Below, one piece after another: positions 10,652 through 22,345 of a stretch of DNA of 64,000 bases. Both the position numbers and the translations under genes were made by a program. The stretch's first letter is position 1. Each line of letters starts with the position of its first letter. Source of the DNA: Cryptomeria japonica (Eukaryota; Streptophyta; Pinopsida; Cupressales; Cupressaceae); NCBI RefSeq assembly GCF_030272615.1, contig NC_081409.1:646692468-646756467 (forward strand), read 5' to 3'. Below the pieces are notes generated by a model. That model made no database searches. It was not told the DNA's origin and saw only the letters and a program-made list of their open reading frames with translations.

Positions 10652-11023
10652 TGATCAAGGTTGCAGATTGTTGCAATATATGAATGGATTTGGGTCAGCT
10701 TTGACAGTCACTTCAACTCCATTGTGTGGAAACTTGATACATCGATGATATGTAGATGGTACTACGCTCATCTCATGAATCCATGGATGTCCTAGCAATA
10801 TGTTGTATGTGAGATCAAGGTCTAGGACTTGACAAACCACATCCTTTGTAACTGGCCCAACTCTGAGAGGTAAAATGACTATACCCTTGGATGAATGCTC
10901 TTCATCATCATATGATTTGATAGTAATTTTGTTTGTAGAATTCATAGCTTTATCAGAATAGCCCAATTGTTTAATTGTGCTCAATGTACAAATGTTTAGC
11001 CCTGCTCCTCCATCTATCAGGAC
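10652..11023 (-). pseudogene. GYP1 aspartic protease (retropepsin)
   Basis: The active-site segment reads VLIDGGAGLNICT, with DGG-A in place of the common D-S/T-G. It is followed about 75 residues later by 'YNILLGHPWIHEM' and 'PSTYHRCIKF', the typical flap-distal region of Ty3/gypsy proteases. A TGA (from CGA) precedes the active site and another ends the segment. The protease would mature the Gag polyprotein inside the particle. It is in frame with gag, so gag and protease were one polyprotein. Confidence 0.8.
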
Positions 11024-13582
11024 TCATTTTATTCGATGCTTGTGTAGGAAGGCTTCAATGTGTAATGGTGCATTATGTGGCTGACTTACAGAGGCGTCAT
11101 CAGCTTTTGTGAATGTAAGGGAATGTGGAATGGACAGGTATCCCACCATGGCTTGAAACTGGTCCACATTCAGATCAGTAGGAATGGCGGTGTCTCTCAA
11201 GATGTTGTCAAGAATAGCTTTATGAGTGGGGGATATGTGTAAGAGCTCGAGGATGGATATGAGTGCAGGTGTCTTCCCTAACTGTTCTACAAGCTCATAC
11301 TTAGGTTTGGTTGATGAGGAAGTAGTGTTTTTAGTTGGAGCACCTTGAAAAGTGAATTTACCTCGACGGGTTGTAACATGACATTCAGAGGTAGGTTCGG
11401 AAGAAGATCCAACACCTTTTAGGACAATCTTGGGTCTCTGGGTAGAATTCTCAAGGTTTTTGTCCTTGATGATAATGGTAGAGACGTAATTGTCCATCGA
11501 AATGTGATTGATAGTTGAATCATAGTTGTAGGATGCTCTAGTATAGTTGGTTTGGTCATCTGTGGCTTTAGCTTTTCCCTTGTCATGCTTTGGGAATGGC
11601 TCCTTAAACATCTCATGTTCTTGATTGGATGAGTGTCCCTCAATCTCAATGTCACCTCTATCAATGAGATCTTGTATGATGTTATTTAGTTGATGACAAT
11701 TTCCTATCTTATGACCCTTGCTCTTATGAAATTCATAATACTCATCATCATTCCACCAATTTGGTTTAACCTTTGGTTCATATGGAGGAAAATCTTGAAC
11801 TGTGATTACCTTGTTTAGCACTAACTTTTTGAAGACTGACTCAAGTGGTTCTCCCAATGGAGTGTACTTCCTTCATGATCTAGAAGTTGTTTGAGTATTC
11901 ACTTGATTGTTTGTAGAACTTGATCCTGAAAAGATGAATTTGGGTTGCACTATATTGGCATCAACAACACCATCATTGACTGTGTTCTTGTTTTCATTCC
12001 AAAATCTTGCTTTGTCTTTTCCTTTAAAGTCATCTTTGTTCTCCTTAAATATCTTAATGACTCCTTGCTCAATTAGGACCTTTTCTGTTCCTAAGCCTTT
12101 TTCAATAACGTCCCTAAAGGTGGACAAACAAGCTTTCCTTAGATCATAGCCAATGTCTTTGTTAACGTTTTGTGTGAACATCTCTACCATTTGTTTTTGT
12201 GGAATTTCACAAGAGCATCTGCTAGCTAGATTCCTCCATCTTTGTAAAAATGATGCAAAAGACTCTCCCTCTTTTCGCTTGGTGTTGCATAAAGTAGTGA
12301 CTGATATGTCTGTCTCTATATTGTAGGAGAAATGTTGAATAAATGCCTCTGCTAAGTCACCCCATGACTTAATTCCAGGTGGAAGTTGGGAGAACCATTC
12401 CATAGCTTGATCACCTAAACTTTGTGGGAATAATCTCATCAAATATGTCTCTTCTGAAGCTACTTCAATGCAAGCTGTGAAAAACTATCTTATGTGTGCC
12501 CTAGGATCCCCTTTTCCTCTATACTTATCAAATTTAGGCGTCACAAAGTGTGTAGGAAATGGAGGCATTGGAATGCTCTTGTCGAATGGATAAGGACATA
12601 TGTCTCTCATTGTGTATGTTGGCTTCGGTGTATTTATGTCCTCCATTTTCTTTTGTAAGTCCCTGATTTGTTGCTTCAAATTTCTCTTAGGTGGAGATCG
12701 ACTTCTTGGACCATACCCCATGCTTGAGGCACCAATTGGAGGAGAAGCATGTTGCATATATGGATGATATTGATCATACACATGTTCATATGGAGGAGGT
12801 CTATAGTGATGCTACATATATGGACCACTTGGTATAGATTCATGTTGAGGAACGAAATATCTATTTTGTCCATGTATACCGTACTCTACAGGCATGTCAT
12901 GTTCTAATGTGTTGCCCCCAAATTTGACACGGGGTTTCCTTGTGTCCAAATTTTGAGCATGCCTTTGAATATCCAATTGCTTTGGTGGCTGATCCTTAGC
13001 ATTGATATGTGATTGAGCATATTTCTCTGCATAAGACTTCCATAATGGTTTGTGAAGGTGAGTATCATATGCTTGACCATGTGTATGTGGGACCTCTGGT
13101 TTTTGAAACAAAGATGATGGTGATTCAGGCACAAGATGTGGTCCTCTATTTCCTCCAGTATTAGGCCTCCTTTGATCCATGTTGGAGTGAGTTTGTTGCA
13201 AAGGTCGATTTTCCATTATTTGAGACATGTCAAAATCATGAGGTATCTTGGCTCCACTTTGTGCCATCATTTGTAAGAAGTATTGTCTATCTCTCCTCAT
13301 TATTTCCTCAATCAGTTGATTGAAGCGGGGGTCCATAATGGATTCTTCCACATCTGCTGAATGTACTGAAAAGTTGTCCATATTGTCATTATGTGTATCA
13401 TTGTTGTTTGTAGTGTCCATGTTCTCAACATTTGGAATGTTTCTATAGGCATCCATGTCAGGTAATGTGTTATGATCAGTATTGAAAAAGACATCATTGT
13501 CATACTCATAAGAACTCATGTTTGCGGACTCTTGAGCCTCTTTAGTTTCTCTCCTAGATTTTTGAAGACGAGTTTCAACCAT
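11024..13582 (-). pseudogene. GYP1 gag
   Basis: One frame runs for about 850 codons from an ATG at 13582 (MVETRLQKSRRETK). Stops at about 12811 (TAG), 12484 (TAG) and 11872 (TGA) each equal CAG or CGA after C-to-T. A long polar N-terminal part (residues 1-270), with Asn/Asp- and Gln/His-rich stretches, precedes the gag core. The core (about residues 370-520) has 'FPQSLGDQAMEWFSQLPPG', 'FASFLQRWRNLAS' and related helices, the standard plant gypsy capsid signature. A later 'NWWNDDEYYEFHKSKGHKIG' with 'CHQL' resembles a degenerate zinc knuckle (about residue 600). Capsid formation is the role. Confidence 0.85.
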
Positions 13583-15129
13583 GAACTAGGTATTGACCAA
13601 GATGTGTAAGACTAGATGAAAATGGAAAAAGTATGGAAGACCAAGAGTTGGATGGAGTGTAAATGAATCTGAGGTGTACTTGCAATGTCCAAAGTGTAAG
13701 ACCAAGTATGTATGTAGTAGACTAGGTGTGACTTCCAAAGAGGGGATAGTTTCTCTTGATGAGGTAAGTTGACCTTGACTCTAAGTAAGACCAAATGAGA
13801 CCCAAAGGTGATAGACCTTGATGAGGGACCACTTAGCAAAGTGTTGTTGTATGTAGTGTGTTGACAAAGTATGATGAGGACAAGCAAGTGACCTTTTGAC
13901 TGATGTTTAGACAAGTGTGAATGTAAAGCAAGATGTGAAGCAATGATGGACTGTGTGAGACCCAAAGACAAGTTGAATGCCAGATGAAAACCTAGAGAAA
14001 CAACCTAGGAAGCTCAAGAATTCCAAAACTAATTGCTCTTGTTTGCTGGACTATAAAATTTTTCCAATTTGTGAAGTTGTTGGTTGTGACTAAATCTGAA
14101 TGTTTGACTATTTTTCGTGACAAGAGGACACAATGTTGATGAGGACTCAATGTTTGCAAGTGGTTAGACTGACAATGACTCCAAGAAAAGTGTGTTGTTT
14201 GATGTAAAATTGTTTTGCATACACTTGAAGACACAAAAGGCACAATGTTTTGATGTTTGGTCTTGAATGTTTGAATGTTTAAAATAAGTCAAGCACAATT
14301 CTTATGGCTGGCCAAGACAATAGTTGTTGATCCCACATGGGGTTTTACCCCCGAGGCTACGCTATTCAGAGTGGATACTTAGATGCTTGACCTCATTGCC
14401 TCCACCCTCAGCACTCACTTCTCGGGTCAGCCAAGCATCAGTCCCCACGAAAACTCCCCGTGGTGAACTTTATATCTCTACTAAGAACCATATGTGTGTG
14501 GGCCGCTACCAGAGGTCCGACCTCCTGCCCCAACAACTAGAAGGATTTGGGCTTCTAAAACAAAAAGGTGCTAGTAAGGACATCCCCTCGTGTGGCCATA
14601 CATGCAGCACTTTCAGCTCTGTAAATACAGAAGGCTCCCAGTCAGTAGGGGTTACGCCCTACAACTGATCAAATAAATTTGATCAAACGGGTTTATGGGG
14701 AGACATAGTGTCGGTATGAACTAATCAGCATACATTATTCATAGTTTTCACCATGAATACAGTTATTTATAGTGGTTTGGAAGAAGATGGCTTTTCTTTT
14801 GCTACCACTTGGGTCGTTCTCTTCTCACTAGTAGTCTTAATGACCACATGGGAAGACAGGCCCTCTAAATATTAAACAAAAAGAGCCTATTGCTCAAGAC
14901 ACAAAAGACAATGCTTCAATTTTAGTGCACCAATTGAAGTGTTTGCTAGTCTATGAAAACAAGGCACATAATAAAAATCCAAAAACCCTTGCCAAGGACC
15001 TGCAACAAAGATTTATTAGTAGTTTGGATTGTTTCAAATGATCACCCCTTCCTGCAAGCACACAAGTTAGGTAAATTTTAGATCCAAAAGATTTTGTGAA
15101 ATAGGGGCCTTCAACAATGCGTTTTGTTG

Positions 15130-15945
15130 ACCAATTCAAATATCTGATTCATCATAAAAAAAGGCCACCTATAAAATTTCAAGAGATTTCCAGAAATGTA
15201 AGAAAATCTAAAATTTTTACTAGAGAGTCTTGATGGTCTTCCAAACCTACATAAAAAAAATTCTGCAACAAATCCAAGTAGTTTGTGAGATATGAGTAAA
15301 ATAATGCAAAACCCTAATTTCCAAAGATCTGATTTTTGAGGAATGATTTTGTATCAAATTTAAATCACAAAGAATATATCCTATGTATAATTCTGATAGA
15401 TTTGCAAAAATGTAAGAAAATCTGAAAAATTCGCTAATTTTCTCTCAAAATTAATTTTTTATGAAAAATCATAAAAAATTCATATAAATTGAAAAATTGA
15501 TCCAAAAAATCTGAAATTTTTACTGAATCCTTCTGATATTTTTTTTGAACTGTAAAAAAAATTTGATGCCAAAATTTGAAGCCGTTTGTGAGATCTGATC
15601 AAAATAAGAAAAAACCCTAATTTTTAAAGATCTGATTTTTAGGGAAATATTTTGCATCAAAATTGAAATCACAAAAAATAGATCCTATATATAATTATGA
15701 GAGATTTCCAAAAATATAAGAAAATCTGAAAAATTCTCTCATTTGCTCTCAAAATTAATTTTTTATGAAAAATCATAAAAAATTCATAGAAAATTAAAAT
15801 GTGCTCCAAAAAATCTGAATTTTGTATTGAGAGCTCCTGATACTTTCTTGAACCTGCAAAAACAATTTGGTGCAAAATTTCTGAGCCGTTTGTGAGATAT
15901 GATCAAATCTCTCCAAGATCTTAATTTTTGGTCCAAAACCCTAGC
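15130..15945. repeat. About 303-324 bp tandem repeat in the GYP1 leader
   Basis: The units are marked by the shared start ACCCTAATTT (15311, 15614) or ACCCTAG (15938). They share internal blocks including GATCTGATTTTT, TTTTATGAAAAATCATAAAA and GCCGTTTGTGAGAT. A partial earlier copy occupies about 15130-15310. Confidence 0.75.
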
Positions 15946-16024
15946 TGCACAAGGTTATTCTCCAAATTGTTTTACAAAACAACAATATAGGGTTAGAAAA
16001 ATCTACAAAAAACATAGATCTAAC

Positions 16025-16055
16025 AAAAATCCATGTCCCACGGGGCGTGTCAAAA
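16025..16055 (-). other. GYP1 primer-binding site region
   Basis: Immediately inside the 5' LTR the element-sense sequence is TTTTGACACGCCCCGTGGGA. It occupies the place of the tRNA primer-binding site and has the composition of a tRNA 3' end. I cannot name the tRNA. Confidence 0.6.
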
Positions 16056-16844
16056 TGTTTATGGTGGAAATGGATAACAATAATAACAAAATTGAAAGGC
16101 GAAATGAATTCAACCACCAAACCCTAGCCTAACAACAACAAAGATCCACCATAACATATGAAGATTACCTAAGACAATGCAAATCAAATGAAATCACAAA
16201 GATTATACCATTACATGTCCAAGAGCGTTTTGATCTCCATTCTTCCTATCTCCATTGATCTTGCTTGATATATTTGCTCTCAAATTTTATGTGCACAAGA
16301 GCTCAACAAAGAACGAAATGTGGTTGCAAGTAGGATCGTAGTGTAGTCAAGTGCATAAAATGATTAGCTAGGTTGATTAGAATGATTGATTAGGGTTTGA
16401 TAATGAAAGAAGCATCTCCCTATATAGAAGACAGTATATGAAATGGAGGGATAAGATTGAGAGGTGTAAAAGGAGGTCGGCTATGATTAGAGGGTAGGTA
16501 GAAGAAATAATAAAATAATGAAAGAGGTAGGTAGTGTAGGAATTAAGAGATGAATGACATGTGTCATGGGTAGAAAAAGGCTAATGAATTAATTAAATAA
16601 ATAAAGATTGATTTAATTAATAGAAGAAATGAGATCAATTAAATAAATAAATATTTATTTAATTTAGGAAAAGGATAATTTAAATAAATAAATGTATTTA
16701 TTCAAATGAGAAATAAGGCTAGAAGAGGATAAATGAATTAATTAAATAAATAAAGATTTATTTAATTAATAGAAGAATTAGGCTTAGATAATTAAATAAA
16801 TAAAATATTTATTTAATTAGACATGACAATTTTGGGTGTCTATA
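16056..16844 (-). repeat. GYP1 5' LTR (789 bp)
   Basis: Pairs with 5505-6296. The minus-strand TATA region is at about 16418-16426. The outer terminus reads TCTATA where the other LTR has TCTACA, one C-to-T change. It is followed by the GTTGT target duplication (16845-16849). The few differences from the other LTR suggest a fairly recent insertion compared with GYP2. Confidence 0.9.
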
Positions 16845-16870
16845 GTTGTATTTTGTGAAGATACAAATCC

Positions 16871-19800
16871 TTAAAATTTCTGGATGCTTGTTTGTAGTTC
16901 CTCGGGATTCGGTTCATTGGTGTTCTTAGCAACAACCATGGTCTTCACAATAGTGTCATGACACCGGAGGAGCGCAGAATTGTTTTTATCCAGGATAGAC
17001 TACATTTCATGCAGAAAAGCTTGGTGTTTCATCAATGTCTGAATTGAAGCAGCCGTGAATTGTTCGTTGCTCCATTCATTATGAATCCTCATTTGTAAAT
17101 CAGCAAAAACTTCTTCTTCTGGAATCAGCTCTCCATCCTAACTTACTATGTTGCAAGAAGCCCTTTCACAATGTGAGACAATGTCTCAGAAAACTTCACC
17201 CCGGAATCTTTTTGCATCACCGATATCCTCAATGAGGGATTTAAGAACAAGGGCCTTCTTTTCCAGGAGCTCTTCGAATTCTAAGTACATGATCCTGGAA
17301 GAGATGATGGCATGCTCCTGCAAAACACTCAGCTATTGTTGGGGCATGGTATGCCAGATTGTCAAACTTTCTTCAACACTTTCCAAATTCTTTTTGAAAG
17401 TATTAGAAGTCTGATCTGGTTTCTCCTCAATGGCCTCTAACTTAGACATTATCTGAAAAGTGTCTTTCATTACCTGTGCACATAGTTCATGAAGCTGATC
17501 AACCCAGGAATCCAGTGCTTGTACCTTTTGAGCAGCCCTTTCCACTCCACGAATTGATTCTTGGGAACCAAAAGAACCTATGGAGTTACTCACTTCAGCA
17601 ACAGGTTTTGTAATTTTATGAACGGCTGCCATAAGTTGTCGGTTTTCATCTTTTAGATTATCTTTCTTTGCTAGAAGCTCATCACATCTTTGCACCAGCA
17701 AAGGGACAGAAAACTGAGCGTCATGTTTAATGACCTCAATCATCTGTTTTCCCAACTCTATCCTTGTAACCTTATAATCGGTAGCTGACATTTCTTCAAG
17801 TGGCTTATCTGCAATAGGTTCCACAATTTCAGCTACCTTGATCTTGTTGTTGTCAATAGTTACTCTAGAGATAGTCTTGGCCTTCTTAGCAACTTTGGAT
17901 CTGGACTATTTCAATTGCTGGTAATCAAAGGCATCAGGTGATATTTCTTGCTTCTTCCTTTTTCGAGTAAAAGAACTAAGCCATGGAGGCAAAGTCATCA
18001 ACTCCCCTCTAGTAGTAGCTGTAGGCAAAGGAGAAGTAGTTCTGTTTGAATCACTATGGTCATCCTGGGAGGAATATCTATTTGGACAGCGACCATGGTT
18101 TATTCAGTTACCAATGGGCATGAAGATTGCCTCATGAATTCTTCAAAACCAGAAGTGGAATTATCAATTTCTGATAACTGGATACAAGTAGGAATATCCT
18201 CAGGAACTTCCAACACACTCTCTTGTTGAGGATCAAGAGATGGCACATATACTAAAATGGGAATAGCATTTTGAGGAGACTCATCCACATGCAAATAAGG
18301 AGGAGAAAGAGGTGTCTCAATGGAAACTGGAGGAATTATCTCATGAGGCGAGTCTGAAACTGGAGACTTAGGAGCATCATTAGATTGTTGCCCCTCTTCT
18401 GGATTATCCAGATCGATCGCCTGAACATGGAATCATCATTTTTCCTTTCCACGAACCATCGTCTCCTCAGGAGGAAGCACTACTGCATGACTTACTCGCA
18501 ACTTGATCCTTGTGTCCAAAGATGATGCACCCTCCTTGTTGTCAACCTGAATCTCAGACTTACGTCCAAGAGGCCCCGTAGAATCATTTTCTTTACCAAC
18601 CTTGATTTTTATAAGTCTAACAACATTACTTTTTAGCCATACATTGGTGTTGGCCAAGATAGGCTGAAATCTCTCAAGGACGGATATGCACTCTTTGTGC
18701 GACCATTGGATCAAAGGAAGTGGAGCTTCCTCAACCCTTCGTGAAATTTATTCAGGATCAAGTATGTGCCCATCATCAATCATCCCTTGTGAGATATCCA
18801 CCAAGTTCAAATCAACAATTTTCTCAACAGTGAGCCTATAGTAGTCCATCTTCAAAACTTTGGCTTTTGTGTGGAGATCTACCCAGACATCCTTAATGCA
18901 ATGCACATGCACAAAGGATTTCTTGAACTTCTCCTTCATACCCCTGTAATCAAAATCAGCTCTAGGTTTAAACCTTTTGAGCTTGATTTCCTATAGTTCA
19001 GTATCCATGGCCTTAGCTTTCATAGATGTGACAAGGGAATACCGGGCAATTTTCAATGGGTTTGTGGTAGAGATCCCCATTCTAACCTCGTGTCTAGTAG
19101 ACTGAAAAGTGTGGACAGCCATGATCTATCTTCCCAACTCCATCAGAATGATCTTATCAATTGGGTATCTGGGAAGCATATATGGCTGACCACTGTAGCA
19201 TCCGATCCTCATATAGGTGAAGGTGGGAAACTGTAGAAACAAACATCCATACTCGCACACCTTATCACATGCCTCATCTGATACTCTCTTGTTCCTGAGA
19301 TTTCTATCAAATTGACACATGAAACGCTCGAAGAATGCATCTTGGACTCTTCTGAAATGTAGTCTACTGGGTTTCAATGGCAACTGGTCATAATACTCCC
19401 TAACTAGTATAAGTGAGCGATCACCCTTGGTAGAAAGACCTGGGAAGTGTCTAAGTGATGCTGCCAAATATACCAAATATGAATTCATGAAGAAGGTCAT
19501 GGTGGTAGAAACTGCTGCAAGTTGTTCGCACAAGGCATCGCTGATGACTTCTCCCCATGAAATGTGATGAGATTTCCTTATGAACATGATGAACTAGTAC
19601 ATCCATGGCACAAAGACATTGGAATGCTCAAGGCCCATCATTCTGCTGAGAAGAGTTATGGTGTCTCCTATCTCCCATTTGAAATTGCAACAGTACAACT
19701 TTGGCCACCTTGAGAAGGATGCTCGTGGTTCTTGGATCCACCTATTGATGTGTTGCTTGCAATCTTTTTCCCTCTTCACATAATACTTCACTGCACTTTC

Positions 19801-20196
19801 TTTCGAGATTTTCATATAAACAAGTGCAGGAGGTATTCTGAAGACCTTCTCGATCGTATCTGGATCAAGACAGATAATAGCTTTGCCATCATAATTTTTG
19901 ATGACTCTTGACTCTTTGTCAAAATGATGGGTGCAGGCAAGAACGAACTTAGGTTCTAGGGCAGCCACTGGGAAGGATGATGCATGGTGGATATGGTTGT
20001 ACAACAACCGCGACAAGTTATTATCCTATGGATCTTCTACCTTCTTGACGAATTCTGACATATCAATGTGCCCTATTTCCATGTCTCTGATGCGATCCAA
20101 AAGAGAAGAAACCTGGGAAGGTGCTACCTCATTCTGATACTTGTCATATTTGTATTTCATCTTCTTTGGAGCTGGGGATGCCAACAAATTTAACAT
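16871..20196 (-). pseudogene. GYP2 large unknown ORF (about 1,100 codons) downstream of integrase
   Basis: An ATG at 20196 opens a frame that holds to about 18070, then continues after one frameshift to a TAA at 16871. Nearly all stops inside it (for example 20060, 19605 and 19110) fit CAG, CAA or CGA changed by C-to-T. The N-terminal 450 residues look globular, with words such as 'DPDTIEKVFRIPP', 'ISWGEVISDALCEQLA' and 'MRIGCYSGQPYMLPRYP'. A Pro/Ser/Glu-rich stretch follows, then a basic KRKK segment and a C-terminal helical, coiled-coil-like region ('QRCDELLAKKDNLKDENRQL'). I do not recognise a family. Its place, 2.1 kb downstream of integrase and just before the LTR, is that of the extra or env-like ORF of some plant retroelements. 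No membrane segment was noticed. Assignment to GYP2 is inferred from strand and position. Confidence 0.55.
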
Positions 20197-22345
20197 TGAT
20201 TGTGAACCTAGAATACTATGATGAAGAATACATATATAATTCTTCCTTCTCCAAATGGGAAAAACTTCGATTCTTGAACTTTACGATTTTGTGAGAGGAA
20301 GAGGGGAAATATATGGAAAGGGGAAAATCTTGACTTTGACCAATTTCGGATCTTGGGGAAATTTTCGCAAGTATACAAGTTGGAAAGAACATACATGCAA
20401 TCGGGGTTTTAAAACCTGAATGCAAGTACACTTGTAAATTTGCAAATGAAGAAATGGATGGAAAATGAGAATTTGACTTGTGGAAAATGATGGAAATGGA
20501 AAGTACGGATATGAGAAAAATGAATGGATAGAAATGAGAAAATTCGGGAATGTCATTTTCTTGAAAATGGGAAGAACTTTTCAACATGTAATCTGGTTTT
20601 TAAAACCCAAATTTGAAAGGGAGGGGTATTTCACACTTTTCAACTTGGAATTTTAACCAAAAATGGTTAAATTCCTTAACCTTAAGGGAAGAACAAGAAT
20701 TTCCAGTGAACTTGTAATCGGGATTAAATATCCTGAATATAAGTAAAGGGGGAAATATGGGAAGAACAATGTAATTCAAAAATTGCATACCAAGGGGAAG
20801 ATTTCTCTCAAAAAAGCCGATTTTGGGGGGAAGGACAACACATTTCCAAAAATGCAACTAAGAAAGAAAACAAGAAAATAATAAAATGAAGAAAAGACAG
20901 GAAAGAGAACATACCTTTCTTCAAACTGAAAATGCTTCTCCAAAAATGCAACAATCTTTGGAATGGAGAAGACACACTAATAAATAGAGACAAACCGAGA
21001 TGCCAAACCCTTGCCACATTTTGGGAAAAACATTTTGTGGAAAAACGTGGCAGCAAACAAGTGCAAAATGGCATAGAAAATGCTTGAATCCTTCTTAACC
21101 CTCAATGCCTAGGTGAGAGAGGTAGAATCGAACTAGGAGATTGCAGCTTGATGGAGGTTTGATCAACCAAAATGTGGCATTTAAAAAAAATGTGGTTGCT
21201 GATTTAGTGCAAAAAACTAGTAAATGCAACCTCCATATGGCGTGACAAGTGGTTTCAAACACACAAGAATAGGGTAGAAACCAAAATGCCTCCCCTTCGT
21301 AGAATTCCTCGATTGAAATCTTCAACAATTTTACTTCCAACAGAAAATCGGGTTTTTGGAGGAGAAGAACAAGTTCAAAATGCACAAATATGTGAAAATT
21401 AGGTTTTTTAGAACAAATGACAAGTTTTAATTTCACTTTTTTCTTATATTTAGTCAAAATCGGGATTTTTTAGACAAATAGCGAGTTTTATTTTTCACTT
21501 TTTCACTTACAAAGCAAATTTGGGTTTTTTGGAACAAACTGCAAGTTTAAAATTGTCAAAAATGCACTTTATGCATAAAATCAGGTTTTTTGGAGAAAAA
21601 TGCAAGTTTTATTTACTTGTAAAAGAGAAATAAAATCCCAACAACAAGTTATACTTGCTTGCACATATGTAATGGGGATTTAAAATCCCATTTACATGTA
21701 AAAACCATTCAAGTAGGGGTTTTTAGACCAAACTGCAAGTTTACTTGTAATCTAGCCAAAAAATCCCTATTTTAACTAGAAAAGACCAAAAATCAATAAA
21801 AAAGATAAAGAAAACAAAGGGGAAATTTAAAACAATTTACAAGTAACATTTTTAAATAAAAGTGCACATGTAATAAGCCAAAAATTCCCCTACAAAGACC
21901 AAAACAATGAATATCATTAAAACTTGTAGTTTGAAGAAAATTCTCCACCTGGAGTCGGAGTTTTAAAACCTGAAATTGAAGGAAAGACATAGCAAACGAA
22001 CCTAGAATTTAATGAAATTTGAAATGTATTTCGAGGATGGACTAAGGATTAATCAAAATTTTGCCTCGAGAAGCATACCATAGAGTAAAATTTTTCATTT
22101 TTTCACAAAAAGTTTATGTAATGGTCCTTCATTTTTGGAAATAAAAATGATGACAACAACTGGCTCTGACTGGGGAATTCTTTCATTTACCCTTGAATAT
22201 TGTGAAAGAAAATAATCTAGAACTCTAAGTGTCTTCCTTTTATCCATTGGGTCATAGGGTCAAATAAAGCAAAAACAAACAAACAAACAAAAGACGAAAA
22301 AAAAACAAGAAAAAGACATTATTTACAAGAAGTTACCTCAAATCT
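20197..22345. other. GYP2 spacer between pol and the unknown ORF
   Basis: AT-rich DNA without a recognisable protein on either strand. Words such as GGGTTTTAAAACC recur (20403, 20594), and a 60-bp periodic repeat occupies 21342-21735. A (CAAA)n microsatellite lies near 22273-22290. Confidence 0.5.
21342..21735. repeat. Degenerate 60-bp tandem repeat
   Basis: A unit of the form AAATCGGGTTTTTTGGAAC followed by an AATGCAAGTTTTA-like word recurs with starts near 21351, 21401, 21461, 21521 and 21581. One more copy lies near 21711, about two periods on. The three central intervals are 60 bp. Confidence 0.65.

Larger units (their letters stand above)
13583..16055 (-). other. GYP1 long 5' leader
   Basis: About 2.5 kb separate the 5' LTR from the gag start. 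It contains a block at 14320-14690 that is clearly richer in G+C than its surroundings, ends at the palindrome TGATCAAATAAATTTGATCA (14666-14685), and shows no recognisable protein on either strand. Closer to the LTR lie two to three tandem copies of a 300-bp unit (15130-15945). The rest is AT-rich with no gene. Confidence 0.6.
5505..16844 (-). mobile_element. GYP1, Ty3/gypsy element with a deleted pol and an antisense gene
   Basis: Two LTRs (5505-6296 and 16056-16844) flank 9.8 kb. The element is bounded by the 5-bp duplication GTTGT (5500-5504 and 16845-16849). LTR termini are TGTAGAC and AAACA in element orientation. In order from the 5' LTR it holds a long leader with tandem repeats, gag, protease, an unrecognised linker, only the C-terminal tail of integrase, an opposite-strand plant mobile domain gene, a polypurine tract and the 3' LTR. 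RT, RNase H and the integrase core are absent, so it needed another element's enzymes. It is inserted into GYP2 sequence just past that element's ORF. Confidence 0.9.

Noticed and set aside
14324-14668. 114-codon frame in the GC-rich island
   Set aside because: The composition makes stops rare; the residues show no domain and the frame lies antisense in a retroelement leader. Kept only as a compositional finding.
20216-20587. 123-codon minus-strand Ser/Phe-rich frame (and overlapping frames)
   Set aside because: A product of low-complexity A-rich spacer DNA; three overlapping frames are open at once.
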